NCBI GenBank assembly: GCA_003117195.1
Contig: BDSI01000023.1
Coordinates: forward strand, 1 to 64,000
DNA length: 64,000 nucleotides
From: Eudorina sp. 2006-703-Eu-15
Lineage: Eukaryota; Chlorophyta; Chlorophyceae; Chlamydomonadales; Volvocaceae
Direction: 5' to 3'
The position numbers and the translations under genes are program-made. Positions within the stretch are counted from its first letter, which is position 1; every line of letters begins with the position of its first letter. The notes below the pieces were generated by a model that was given only the letters and a program-made list of their open reading frames with translations, did not search any database and had not been told where the DNA came from. Positions 1 to 23,600 of this stretch are shown one piece after another.

Positions 1-32
1 ACCCAGGGCGCCCAGGCCCCCGGGCTGTAACA

Positions 33-717
33 CCCAGGGGCTGTAACACCCAGGGGCCTGTAACACCCAGGGGGCTGTAACACCCAGGGGGCTGTAACAC
101 CCAGGGGCTGTAACACCAGGGGGCTGTAACACCCAGGGGCCTGTAACACCCAGGGGCTGTAACACCCAGGGGGCTGTAACACCCAGGGGCTGTAACACCC
201 AGGGGGCTGTAACACCCAGGGGCTGTAACACCCAGGGGGCTGTAACACCCAGGGGCTGTAACACCAGGGGGCTGTAACACCCAGGGGGCTGTAACACCCA
301 GGGGCCTGTAACACCCAGGGGGCTGTAACACCCAGGGCGCTGTAACACCCAGGGGGCTGTAACACCCAGGGGCCTGTAACACCCAGGGGGCTGTAACACC
401 CAGGGGGCTGTAACACCCAGGGGCCTGTAACACGGGCGCAGGGGGCTGTAACACCCAGGGGCCTGTAACACCCAGGGGGCTGTAACACCCAGGGGGCTGT
501 AACACCCAGGGGGCTGTAACACCCAGGGGCCTGTAACACCCAGGGGGCTGTAACACCCAGGGGGCTGTAACACCCAGGGGCCTGTAACACCCAGGGGCCT
601 GTAACACCCAGGGGGCTGTAACACCCAGGGCGCTGTAACACCCAGGGGGCTGTAACACCCAGGGGGCTGTAACACCCAGGGGGCTGTAACACCCAGGGGC
701 CTGTAACACCCAGGGGG
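33..717. repeat. 17-bp minisatellite array
   Basis: About 40 head-to-tail copies of a 16-18 bp unit, consensus GGGGGCTGTAACACCCA, with variants in the G-run (GGGG, GGGGC, GGGCG) and one interrupted unit near 430-440. Each plus-strand unit contains TGTAA, the usual chlorophyte polyadenylation signal. There are no unique spacers, so this is not a CRISPR array. It lies 3' of the visible CobW exons, either in a following intron or beyond that gene. Confidence 0.95.
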
Positions 718-1044
718 CTGTTTCCCGTGGGCTGCCTAACAGCTCCCCCCGCGATGGCGGGAGCTTAACACCCGGGGGCGTGGCGCGTAGGGCGTACAGT
801 ACCCGGCTGTGCACAGCGCCCCGACAGCACCGGGGGTGATGGGGAAAATTCACTGTTGCCGTCGTACACCCGAGTACGACGGTATCGTTCCGGGCCATGT
901 CGCACCCGGCCGTCTCCCGATCTCTGGTTCCTTGGCCCCTCTTTGGTTCCTAGGCGCCTCCCTCCCTCCCTCCCCCCCCCCGGGCAGCCCCCCTCCCGAC
1001 TTCCCCCCGCGCTCCCCGCCCCCGCCCCCCCCCCCGGCCGCCAC

Positions 1045-1408
1045 CTGTTTGGCGTTGACCAGCTGCGAGTCCACATCCAGCTGCCCCACCTCGTTGACCA
1101 GCACCGCGATACGCAGTGAGCCCCTGGCAGGTAGGCAGGTGGGCAACGGAAGGGGGGGGAGGCAGTTGGGGAGGAGGAGGAGGTGTAAGAAAGATCCACA
1201 AACCCATTCCGACACACCCATTGCGGGCTGTTACTTGATTGTCATGCACAGGTTCTTGCCTGGGCCCGCACCCACCGCCCCGCGCCGCACCCCTTGGGGA
1301 CAGGGGGTCAGCGGCGGGCGGCCCGCCCCCACCTGTTCCGCAGGATGTGGTGCACCAGGGTTGTCTTGCCGCTCCCCAAGAACCCCGTGATCACCACCGC
1401 GGGTATGA
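1045..1408 (-). CDS. CobW/COG0523 G3E-family GTPase, partial (two exons)
   Basis: Two minus-strand exons are readable: 1333-1408 and 1045-1123. The first encodes IPAVVITGFLGSGKTTLVHH, with the Walker A motif GFLGSGKTTL that is diagnostic of the CobW branch of G3E GTPases. Splicing at AACAG|GTGGGG to CCAG|GGGCTC keeps frame and continues as LRIAVLVNEVGQLDVDSQLV, matching the family's conserved VNE(F/V)G region after Walker A. The family acts as metal chaperones (zinc or cobalt) fuelled by GTP. Exons before 1408 and after 1045 were not found: the 5' end may lie between 1409 and about 2000, and the 3' part lies in or beyond the minisatellite. The CxCC metal motif is not visible here. Confidence 0.8.
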
Positions 1409-2314
1409 CTGTGAGAAAGGGGGGGAGGCAGACGGGCAGGCAGGGCAGGGCATACGTAATTTACCGCGCTGTTCGGTTTGTTGCGCAACCCCCTGGAGTT
1501 GAACGTGGTTGTTTCAACGCATGGGATGGGGATGGGCCCGCACCTCGACGACGATGCGGGCCCAAGGGTCGGTTAGCAGGGCACGTCAGCACGAGTGTTA
1601 ATCGCGACTGCGCCAGCCAGCATGTATTTTTAATTCAAATCGCATCTTGATTGCACGGCTGGGCGGCGGACGGGCAGGTCGCCTGAAATGGCATCGTTGC
1701 CGACGGTCCCACCTTGCGATTTGGCGCTTTCCCCTGAAAAAAGTCGTTGTTCGTAGCGCGCAAACAGGTTGACCTGGTGCTCTTCTTGCATGATCGCAAC
1801 CGGAGGTCCGCGGTCCCGTGCCACGACTGGTGAAGATGCTTCTTCCCAAAGAAACAGGTCAAGCGTATCTTAATCAGAAGAATTCAGATCTGTATGACGA
1901 ATCTTACATTGCCGGCAACTGTCACAAAACGACTTTAAGAGCGCAAGAGTTCCGAAGCAAACGTACTGCTAACGGTTTCTGGCGACACAACCTAACCGAC
2001 ACAAACCTTGCATCCATGCCTCCATACGGTGTCAGAGCAGTGCAAGTGGTTTCCAGGTTTCGACGCTCTCCGTTATAACGGACGGCATCACGGTCGCGGG
2101 TACAGAGTCACGGTCGCATCACGGTCTCACGGGAACTCCGAAACCCCTTCAGATCACACCCGGCCGCGGTTGTGCTCCTCTGACTCCGTTGACTCAGCAT
2201 CACATTGCTCCTCCTCCTCCTCCTCCTCCTCCTCCTTGCACTTGCATCTGCCCCGACCTGCCTGACAGGACCAGATCGCACACCCACCCATCCACCCATG
2301 CGCCGCACCCGCCG
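1409..2314. other. Intergenic/UTR stretch between CobW and RsmE genes
   Basis: No exon could be supported. A minus-strand TGTAA near 1904-1908 (plus-strand TTACA), about 410 bases beyond the RsmE stop, is a plausible polyadenylation signal for that gene. The missing 5' exons of the CobW gene could also lie here. Confidence 0.4.
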
Positions 2315-5409
<3,095 letters not shown>

Positions 5410-5594
5410 TTTTTTGAAAATGCGCAGGTCACGCTCAGCAGCAACTCGAGGTGAGTCGATGCAATGGTTGATCAATGTTGGTCCTCAAATGTACATCGAT
5501 CTAATTGTTACAAGCGACGATATCAACAAATAGTCAGGGCGCAGGGCGTTAGCAAATTAATGCAGTGTCGTGGTGTCGTGCCGCACAATGTCCA

Positions 5595-6562
5595 TTATTC
5601 TGTGTCTACATTGCCTGCATCGGTTCTTGGATTGCGGGCAATGTCAGATATATGCGGAATTGGTCGTCCGTGTAATCGCAGGCGACACCCTGGTGCCGGG
5701 ACGGTCGGGGGGCCTTGTCCGTACCAGTCCGTACGTAGGATGTGCCACATGTAGGGTGTGCCTCCCTCCCCCTCCCCCTGCCCCCCACCCCCTCCATGTG
5801 AATGTCACCAAAGTGTAGTCAACCTGTCTCCTCTCCCGTCTTCTCCATGAAGTGCATACGGTCAAGCGCTAACCACTGCAGGCGGCCCCGGTAGCCCGTG
5901 CCCCGGCGGCTGCTACCAGGGACGCAGCGAGGCCGCTCCGACGAATCACCAGGGGGTGGGGGGCCACGTGCAACCTACCGAGGCGGGCATGCAGCAGCCG
6001 TCCCCACCGTTCCAAACGCCGACACAGGCCCGCCCGCCCGCCAGCCAGCCAGCCAGCAATCCCGCTAGCCCGCCAGCCTTGAAACATGCCTGTCTGCCTG
6101 CCCACCGTAGCACCTCCTGGCACAGGTCCCATCTCCTGCCTTGCGTGCCGTGCAACACATCGCGGAGGCGGCTTCACGGCAGCAGCTGGTCAACAGCCGC
6201 CCATGCCGCACCCCCTTGATTTGCAGTCCGGAAGTGCTGTCCCCGCGCCTGGCCGTACGGCAGTGGCGGGGCGTGCTACCCTGCCGTGCTGCAGCAGCAG
6301 CTTCCCCCCCTCCCATATACACACAGGCACACACACGCGGCGGTGTCCGCGGCGGCCTGGCTGACTGCCGGCGTTTTGCTCGCAGTCGGGTCTGCTCCGA
6401 TCCGCGTCGCGCGCGTCGCACGCCCTCCCCCACAGCATTTATTGGGGCGTGTGTCGTAAAATTGACCCGGGGTCTGCGGACCCGCACCAGCTGGCAGACG
6501 CGACGACATCAGCGCAGCCAAACCCGCCGCCATGCGCCAGCAGGTCATAGCCCTCAGCCTTA
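5595..6562 (-). CDS. Candidate four-exon gene of unknown function
   Basis: Four short minus-strand exons join in phase: 6488-6562 (GYDLLAHGGGFGCADVVASA), 6114-6171 (LRDVLHGTQGRRWDLCQE), 5824-5875 (WLALDRMHFMEKTGEET) and 5595-5689 (ending TAA). Splice sites are canonical (CAGCTG|GTGCGG, CAGGAG|GTGCTA, GAGACAG|GTTGAC, with acceptors AAG, TGCAG and CCAG). The second and third exons read like real folded protein rather than low complexity. I do not recognise the family. No start codon was found and the 5' end probably lies further right. The stop is about 190 bases upstream of the RsmE start on the same strand. An exon could be missing before the last one. Confidence 0.3.
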
Positions 6563-8971
6563 CTATGTATCCAAATATTTGTATTTTATGGGCTGGAGCA
6601 GGGGCCGTTGTGGGGCATCCGGGCATTTCCGGGCATGGCTATGCCTCGTGCAAGTCACGCACTCCTGCCCTGCCAGACTACGACACCCCCCTTCCTCGGT
6701 GCGCACTGGCTTGTTGCTGGCCCCAGGGTCGGCGCCCGTGGCCTGGAGGATGGGGCCTTGCATCCGGGGCCTCTAGTACAGGTGTGACATCACAAAGTTA
6801 CTGGACATTCAGATGCTTGCTGAGCAGACGTCCTCACAGGCCGCCACAACTGGAGGGGCAACAGGAACAGCGCCCCGCCCGGTCGGGCTGCAGCGGTACA
6901 CGACCATTACAAGTACGCTGCCGTACAGTACAGTACAGGCATGGCACCCGGGTTCAGAGCCCGGGTTCACATCAAATGGTGGGGTTCAGATTCATTCATC
7001 GCCGAGCGTCCCCGGGGGGGCGGGGTTACCGCCCCCTTCTTCCCCCGGCCCCCGCCGCCGTCCCCCGCCCCACTCAGCCACCCACCCAAACACCCACCCA
7101 AACACCCACCCAAACACGTGGACATCAGAACGCAGAGCCAAGCGCCATTCAGCCGTTGCAACTCAGCCGTTGCCCCATCGGTGCGCCTGGCCGGCTTTAC
7201 ACTTGCTGTGCCTCACGCAACCCAACCCAACCCAACCCAACCCAACCCAACACCGGGGTGGTCACAGTCGACCGACGAGCCGCTCCCGGGAGCCCTCCCC
7301 CCCGGGAGGAGGCAGGAGGGAGGACAGACTGCGCGGCCGAGCCGACGGGTCAGGACGGGTCAGCGCGGGGGCCGCCAGGCGGCGCCGCAGTCCGCCCGGC
7401 TGCCCAGCGATACCCGCCCCTCCCCCCAGCAGCCAGCCAGCCAGCCTCGTACAATCAATCGCACATGCGGCGAGGGGGGTGCGGGAGGAGGGGCGCATCG
7501 CCGCCGTGGAGCCCCGTCCCCCGGAATGATCACGAGGCAAACGGCGCCCCACTTTCGACAACGCGATCCAAGGGAAAACGTCCGGACAACGGACCTCAAC
7601 CAACAACTCTGCAGCAACACCACCGTCACCATCATCAGTGTCAGGCAAGGAGGAGTGCTGCAACGGGCGGCAGCAGCCTGTGATGTCCTCCCGGGTGACG
7701 ATTTGATCATTGGAGTGATATAAATATCATTAGTATTATTATTACCACCATCATATCCTCGTCACAAGCAGTGGACGCAGAGTGTGTGCCCCCCGCCAGA
7801 GCTTCTCCCCCGCATCGATAAATCACTACGTCACAGCCACCATCCGAATCGAGACGCCGGCTCCGAGCCTGCCGCCAGGCGACACCCCCCTCCTCAACAC
7901 GCGCTCCGACGCAGTGCGACCACCTCCCCCTCCCCCTCCTATACCTCCCCCTCCCCCAAGAGCTGTCATTATCATCCCAATCAAGCACCAGGTCACTCCA
8001 CCACAACTCGCCTTCACGTGCCCCGCCGCCCTCCCGTCACCAGTAACCCGCTGTTGAACCCTCCCCCCAAACTTTATATAAGATTGCGGACGATGTGTAT
8101 TAACCACGCCACCGCGGATCTCGGTTGGGAGATGTCCCCGCCACAGGAGGCTCGACCGACGGCGCCGCACCCATCCGCGGGCTCTGGTGCCCTGCAGTGC
8201 GCTGCCTGGCATCTCTTTCCCCGGGGGGAGAGGTGGGCTGAGGGGGGGGGCGGGGCAATTCCGCACGCGACGGCTGGCCCCTCTACCCCCACACACCATT
8301 GCGTCAGGGTAGTTCGGGCGGGTTTCGCACTCAACACAAAATAGCGTTAACAACATACATCCGTAAACTAAACCCGCATTCTTGCTTGCTGTAATATTGC
8401 CATTGTCATTGTCAATGCTGACCTTCATACAACCGGATCAAGAAATGTGCCACGAATAGTGCTCTCGAGCAGCGGCTATCGGACTGTCGTTCGTGCTTTC
8501 GTTTTCCCGCAGTTGCTGCGCAGGGAGGGGAAAGAGGTTGGCTGTGCTGGACAGCAACCGCACTGACAGGTTCGGCAGTACGGCAACAACGCTTCCGGTG
8601 CGGCCCCGTTCGCTGAGCTCCCAGATGACATCAGCTCAGATCACCTCAGATGACAACCGATCCCACCACAGCTTCTACGCCAGGCGCCGTGTTCCACCCC
8701 ACCCGCACCACACCTCGCGAACCACGCCACCCGTCCATCCACCGACAGCTCGGGTCAGCCCCACGGCCACCCTCGGCTCAGACCCGCCCCTTCGCCGTCC
8801 CCATACTTGCTTGTCGTTGTAAGTGCTTGTCGCCGGGCTGGACGTGTCAAGGCGAATTTCGCGTTACCCTCTCCCCCTCTTTCCCCACCCCCCTTCACAT
8901 CAATATAGACAGCGGAACCGGAAAAAAGCGCAATTACCCCTTCCCCACCGCCCCCCCCCAAACGTGTATCA
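6563..8971. other. No gene supported; possible 5' exons of the preceding candidate
   Basis: About 2.4 kb with scattered Pro/Arg-rich shadow frames, small direct repeats (CACCCAAACACC near 7080-7115, CCCAA repeats near 7215-7250) and repeated GTACGGCA-type motifs. A minus-strand stretch near 8460-8640 stays open (fragments DVIWELSERGR and LPAQQLRENES) but no splice context supports it. Confidence 0.4.
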
Positions 8972-19115
<10,144 letters not shown>

Positions 19116-20696
19116 GTTTGCTAAGTCAGCAGGTGTAACTGGACATGAAACATTATTCGCAACGCCAGTGCACGCTATAATTGTTGCGTTGAGCGTTGTG
19201 TCTTATTTGCCCCACTCTAGGAACAGCTGTCTTGGTCTCACTCTTACTGAGCCGTACGAGTTCTTACTCATTTAAAATCTGCGCAACATCGCCCGCTATG
19301 GGTATGTCAGGTTTTTAGGTGATACTAATCTGAAACATTTCATGCATCATTTCTGCGTCGAGAAACCAATTGGGAGTCCCACACTATAACGGCAGTCCAG
19401 CTGCATTAGTTCTTGCTCCGACTCATTGCCATTTCTGTTACAGGAATGCTGTGCTAGAAAGGCTCTGCTTCGCAGTAGCAGGCCTCAGGAACCGAAAAAA
19501 AGAAACCACGAGCAAAGAACGAAACGCGGGCGACGCCCAGGGAGGGCGGGCGGGAGCGCGTGCTGAACAACAAAAACAAGATAAGGAAAAGACTTGTCAC
19601 GCGCTAATTAATGCGGTCCTGAGAACACGGACCGCGGGCCGAGCATCTGTCCAACTGCCGGCCCCGAAGGCCTTACGCCTAACTAACCCGGCTTACTCAA
19701 AACGTAAGCCCGCATTAACGGGATGCGGTAGAACAAGCTTCGTCGCGGTGCAGCAATGAGTGGAAACAAACTTTACGACCTAGTTGTGGGGCACTGGATG
19801 CGTGGGTGGCCGCCTTGGCAGTTATGTTACCGCCCACGGAAACCGAACAACCGATTCGAAGGCAGAGCGGCGCATGCGCGCATCCGTTCGTGCAAAAGAG
19901 GCATCCACAGTCGTGAGACGCATATGGCAGCACCTGCGTGGACATCAGAAGTCTCACACGTGGTAAGGGCCAATGGGACACTGTAAGGGGACGGAACGAG
20001 CGGCGGCGTCGACAGGTGTCGACCTCGGCGACATACTGAACCGTGGAGGGCCGATGGAGTACGTCGGAGCGATATCATCTGCCCCTCAGCAGGTACCCAT
20101 GCGTACTTGCAGTGCCCATGTTAGGACCTTCGGAGCGCCAAGGTATTGGACGGTTAGGCAACCGTTGTTTCGGAGCTTTCGGAATGCGCCGCGAGCTCCT
20201 TTGGCATGGAAAATGGCAACCAATCCTGACGGCGTATATGTATATGATGATGTAGTCAGTAAACACAACGAAGCCTTGACTACGGTACAATTGCTGCGAC
20301 GGCCAGCACGACTGGATAGGATCCATTTTGTACCACGATCGTCTGTATCGGCCCGGAACACCACCGAAATAACAAACTATGTTTTTGCAACGTATGGTGA
20401 ACGTGTCCAGCAGTCCCCGTTTTCCTTGGTAGGAATTCGTAATTGCGAGACAGCCCACAGGGCCACGCCAGTTTTTCCTTCTAACTGGGATACACTGAGA
20501 GCCACTCAGAAACCAACATTCAAATATTTGGTTGTGCAGGCGGCAGATTTTGCTCATTCCCTATCGCGGCTTAAACCTTCGCGGTCACCCGCACCAGCCC
20601 TTCAATCCGCGGCACGCAGCGCTCTCCCATCGCGCACCTACGCCTCCGATCTCTGCATCCTCAGATCAGTCCGTGGCTGCACCTCCGAGCGCGGTG
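19116..20696. promoter_or_regulatory. Divergent intergenic region between membrane-protein and AP endonuclease genes
   Basis: About 1.6 kb between two start codons on opposite strands. It is clearly less GC-rich and less repetitive than the surroundings, as expected for a shared promoter region. No TATA box was assigned. Open frames here (for example 19973-20791 plus) lack splice or codon support. The AP endonuclease frame is open upstream to 20532, so a longer N-terminus is possible. Confidence 0.45.
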
Positions 20697-23600
20697 ATGG
20701 AAAGCGCCTCCCCAAGGCCCACCAGGTGCGTAGGTACCCATCCCAGCCCCCAGCCAAACCCGCCCGCGAGCCCCGGCGTGGCGCATCCTAGACCCTTCGT
20801 AGCGAGGCAGCACGCCTGGCTACCCAGCGTCAGCCAGGCGCCAGCCATCATGGCGTGCTCGGGAGCCAGCCCCCGGGTCCTGGGCCCTGTGCAGTCCGCC
20901 AGGGAGGCCGTCCAGCACCCGGTCCGGTCTACCACGCGCAGCTGCTGAAGAGCCAGCACCCGAGTCTGGTTGGTTGGTTGATCAAACCCTTAGTTGGTCA
21001 AACCCTTGGTTGATCAAACCCACACAGCGTCAACGGCACTGTGTCCCTTCTGCCCCCCTTACCCCCGCTCCGCTGGCATCTGCACACCCTGGCGGGGTCC
21101 AGGTCCGCCCGCGCGACCGCCCAGTCCAAGTCCTCCCCCGCCAAGGCGGCCGGGCCAGGGGCGGAGGGGCGGGTGGATGCTGCCGCTGTGGAGATGGTGG
21201 AGGTGGCGGTAGCGGTGGTGAAGGAGCAGGCGGCAGACGCGGACGATGCCCCTCGGGCCGCCAAACGAGCTCGTAAAGAGCGGCAGCCCAGGTAAGACCC
21301 CTCCGCCCGTCCGACGGGTCACCCGCACACCCGCCCGCCAAGTCGCTGCCCCCCCCCCAGGGCGAGTCTGCCCGCCAGGGTCGCTGGGGAGGGTCGCTCT
21401 GTCGGGATCACCCGCCGGGGCCCTGGTGGTTGGGCGCGCTGAGCCGCGTGGGGGAGAGGGCCAGCAGGTGCTTGCATGGCTGCTGGGTGGCGGAACCCCC
21501 GGGGAGGTGGTTGCGGGGGGTGGTGGTGTTGGCAGCGCTGCGGACCCCAACGTCGGCGGGTGGGCGGGCGAGGCAGCGTCCGATTGTTTGCGCTGGGTGG
21601 GGTGGGGTGGGGTGGGGTGGGGGGGGGGGTATCCTTGCAGGTTGACCCGGGTGGGGGCTGGGGAGGGGTAACGGGTAACGGGTGAAAGGGTACGGCACCT
21701 GGAGGAGGTGGGGCTCGTGGGGCGGAGGCGGCAGTCGTTCAGCCCTCGCTGCTCTGTACGGCGGGTGGTGCAAAGTGAGGGGGGCGATCCTGCGTCACTG
21801 TCCAATCAGAGGGCTGACCCACCCGAAGCAGTGAAGGGGCGAAGACGGCCCTGTCCCCTACCCCCTGTTGGCGACCGGCCTCCCCCCCCCACACACACAC
21901 ACGCCAGGGCGGCTAACCCGACCGGGGCCGCTGCGGGGCCTGGCGCTGAGGAGGAGGAGCCTCCGGCAGACGACGCCGCAGCCGGGGCGGCGGCGAAGGG
22001 GGAGCCCAAGACCTCGCCCGCGCGGACTCGGAAGTCCCGGTGGGTGCGGGTGCGGGTGCGGGTGCTGGGGGGGACCAGGGCCCTGCGGGGCCACACGCAT
22101 GGGGGTCGTTCTGCTGCCTGGCCGGGCCGGGAGAGGGTGTGGGGTGGGCAGCTAGGTAGGTAGGCAGATGGGTAGATGTGCAGAGGGAGGGTATTGATTG
22201 GGAGGGAGAGGGGGAGGGGGGGCACCCCGGGCATCGCGTAACAGGGCCACGACGCATAAGGGGCGGGACATCCCGGATACATGCGGCCGCGTCGGAAGCG
22301 GGGCAGCGCCGCTGTTGCGCCCCACCGCAGCGGTGTTGAGGACCTTTCCGTCCCCTACCCGTGGACGTGCCCATGCCCCCCATGTGTGTGTGCACATGCA
22401 TGTGTGTTAAGGGAGACGCCCGCCCTCATGGACCTGGCTGTGGACATGTGTGTGTGTTAAATAGAACATGTGTGTGTGACGTATCTGACGTGTGTTTAAT
22501 GAGAAGCCCACCCAGAACCATGTGTGTTGCTTAGGCAAGCAGAGCAGGAGTGCGTGACATGCACAGGCGGATTAGCGCCCGAGAGTTGCCCGTATACGTA
22601 TTAAGTATACCCATTGCCCATATATATATATATGTGTGTGTGTGTGTGTTCACGCAGGTCCAAGGCTGCGGTCGCTGCCCCGGCACCCACAGATGGGGCG
22701 GAGGGGGGCGGTGCTGGTGCTGGCGCCGCAGAGGGGGGGCTGCTGGGCGGCCGGACCGCACCGCCCCAGGCCCGGGCCAAGGCCCAGTCCAAGGGGAAAC
22801 GCGGCGAGAAGGCCGAGCCCCGTGAGAGCAATTGGGGGTGCGGGTGGGGGCGCGGGAGGAGGTCCGGGGTGTGGGGTGGTGGGGCGGCCGAGGTCCCTCG
22901 CGCCGTCCAGGATCTGCTCCTGGGCAGCCCGCTGCTGATCCCCCTCCCGCTACCTTTTGGGGGCGGCTTCGGACATTCCCTCCGGACGTGCCGGGCTGGG
23001 AGCAGCGAAGAGATCAGCGGGAGGTGAATGTTTAAACAAAAGAGACAAACTACTCAACAGACAATGGAACAATCGACGTGCTGTCGGCCCTCCATGCATA
23101 AGTCCATATGGGGCGCTCAGGACCGCGGCCCGTGTCACTGGCCTCGTCACGCCGATGGCCACATCCTTCCTGGACTCCGGCTCGATAGCCTCCGGACCAC
23201 CTACACGGCCCGGCTCCCCCCTCCCCTCCCCTCCCCTCCCCGCTGTGGTGCCCCGCGCCCCGCCCCCGGCCCCCCGCCTCTTTCAGTCCCCTGCTACACG
23301 TCGGAGATGCGCAAGGCCCCGCCGCTGGGTGACACCCCGCAGCTCAGGATCCTCAGCTGGAACGTGGCGGGGCTGCGGGCGCTGCTGAAGAAGGTGGGGC
23401 CGGACCGCGGTGACGGGCGTGTGTGAATGTGTGTGTGTGTAGATAAGAGACCCGCCCGACCCAATGTGTGCGAATGTGTGTGCGAATGTGTGTTTAACAA
23501 GAAGCCCACCCGCAATGTGCGTGCGTGTGTTCCTAGGCAGGCAGAACAGGAGTGCACGACGTGCAAGGGGCAGAGCAGTGCCCAAACGGTGCCCGTATTG

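Noticed and set aside
33..717. CRISPR-like regular repeats
   Set aside because: Units are contiguous 17-mers without unique spacers, in a eukaryotic context.
19973..20791. 272-codon plus-strand ORF upstream of the AP endonuclease
   Set aside because: Not conserved-looking, and its end overlaps the AP endonuclease first exon in a different frame.
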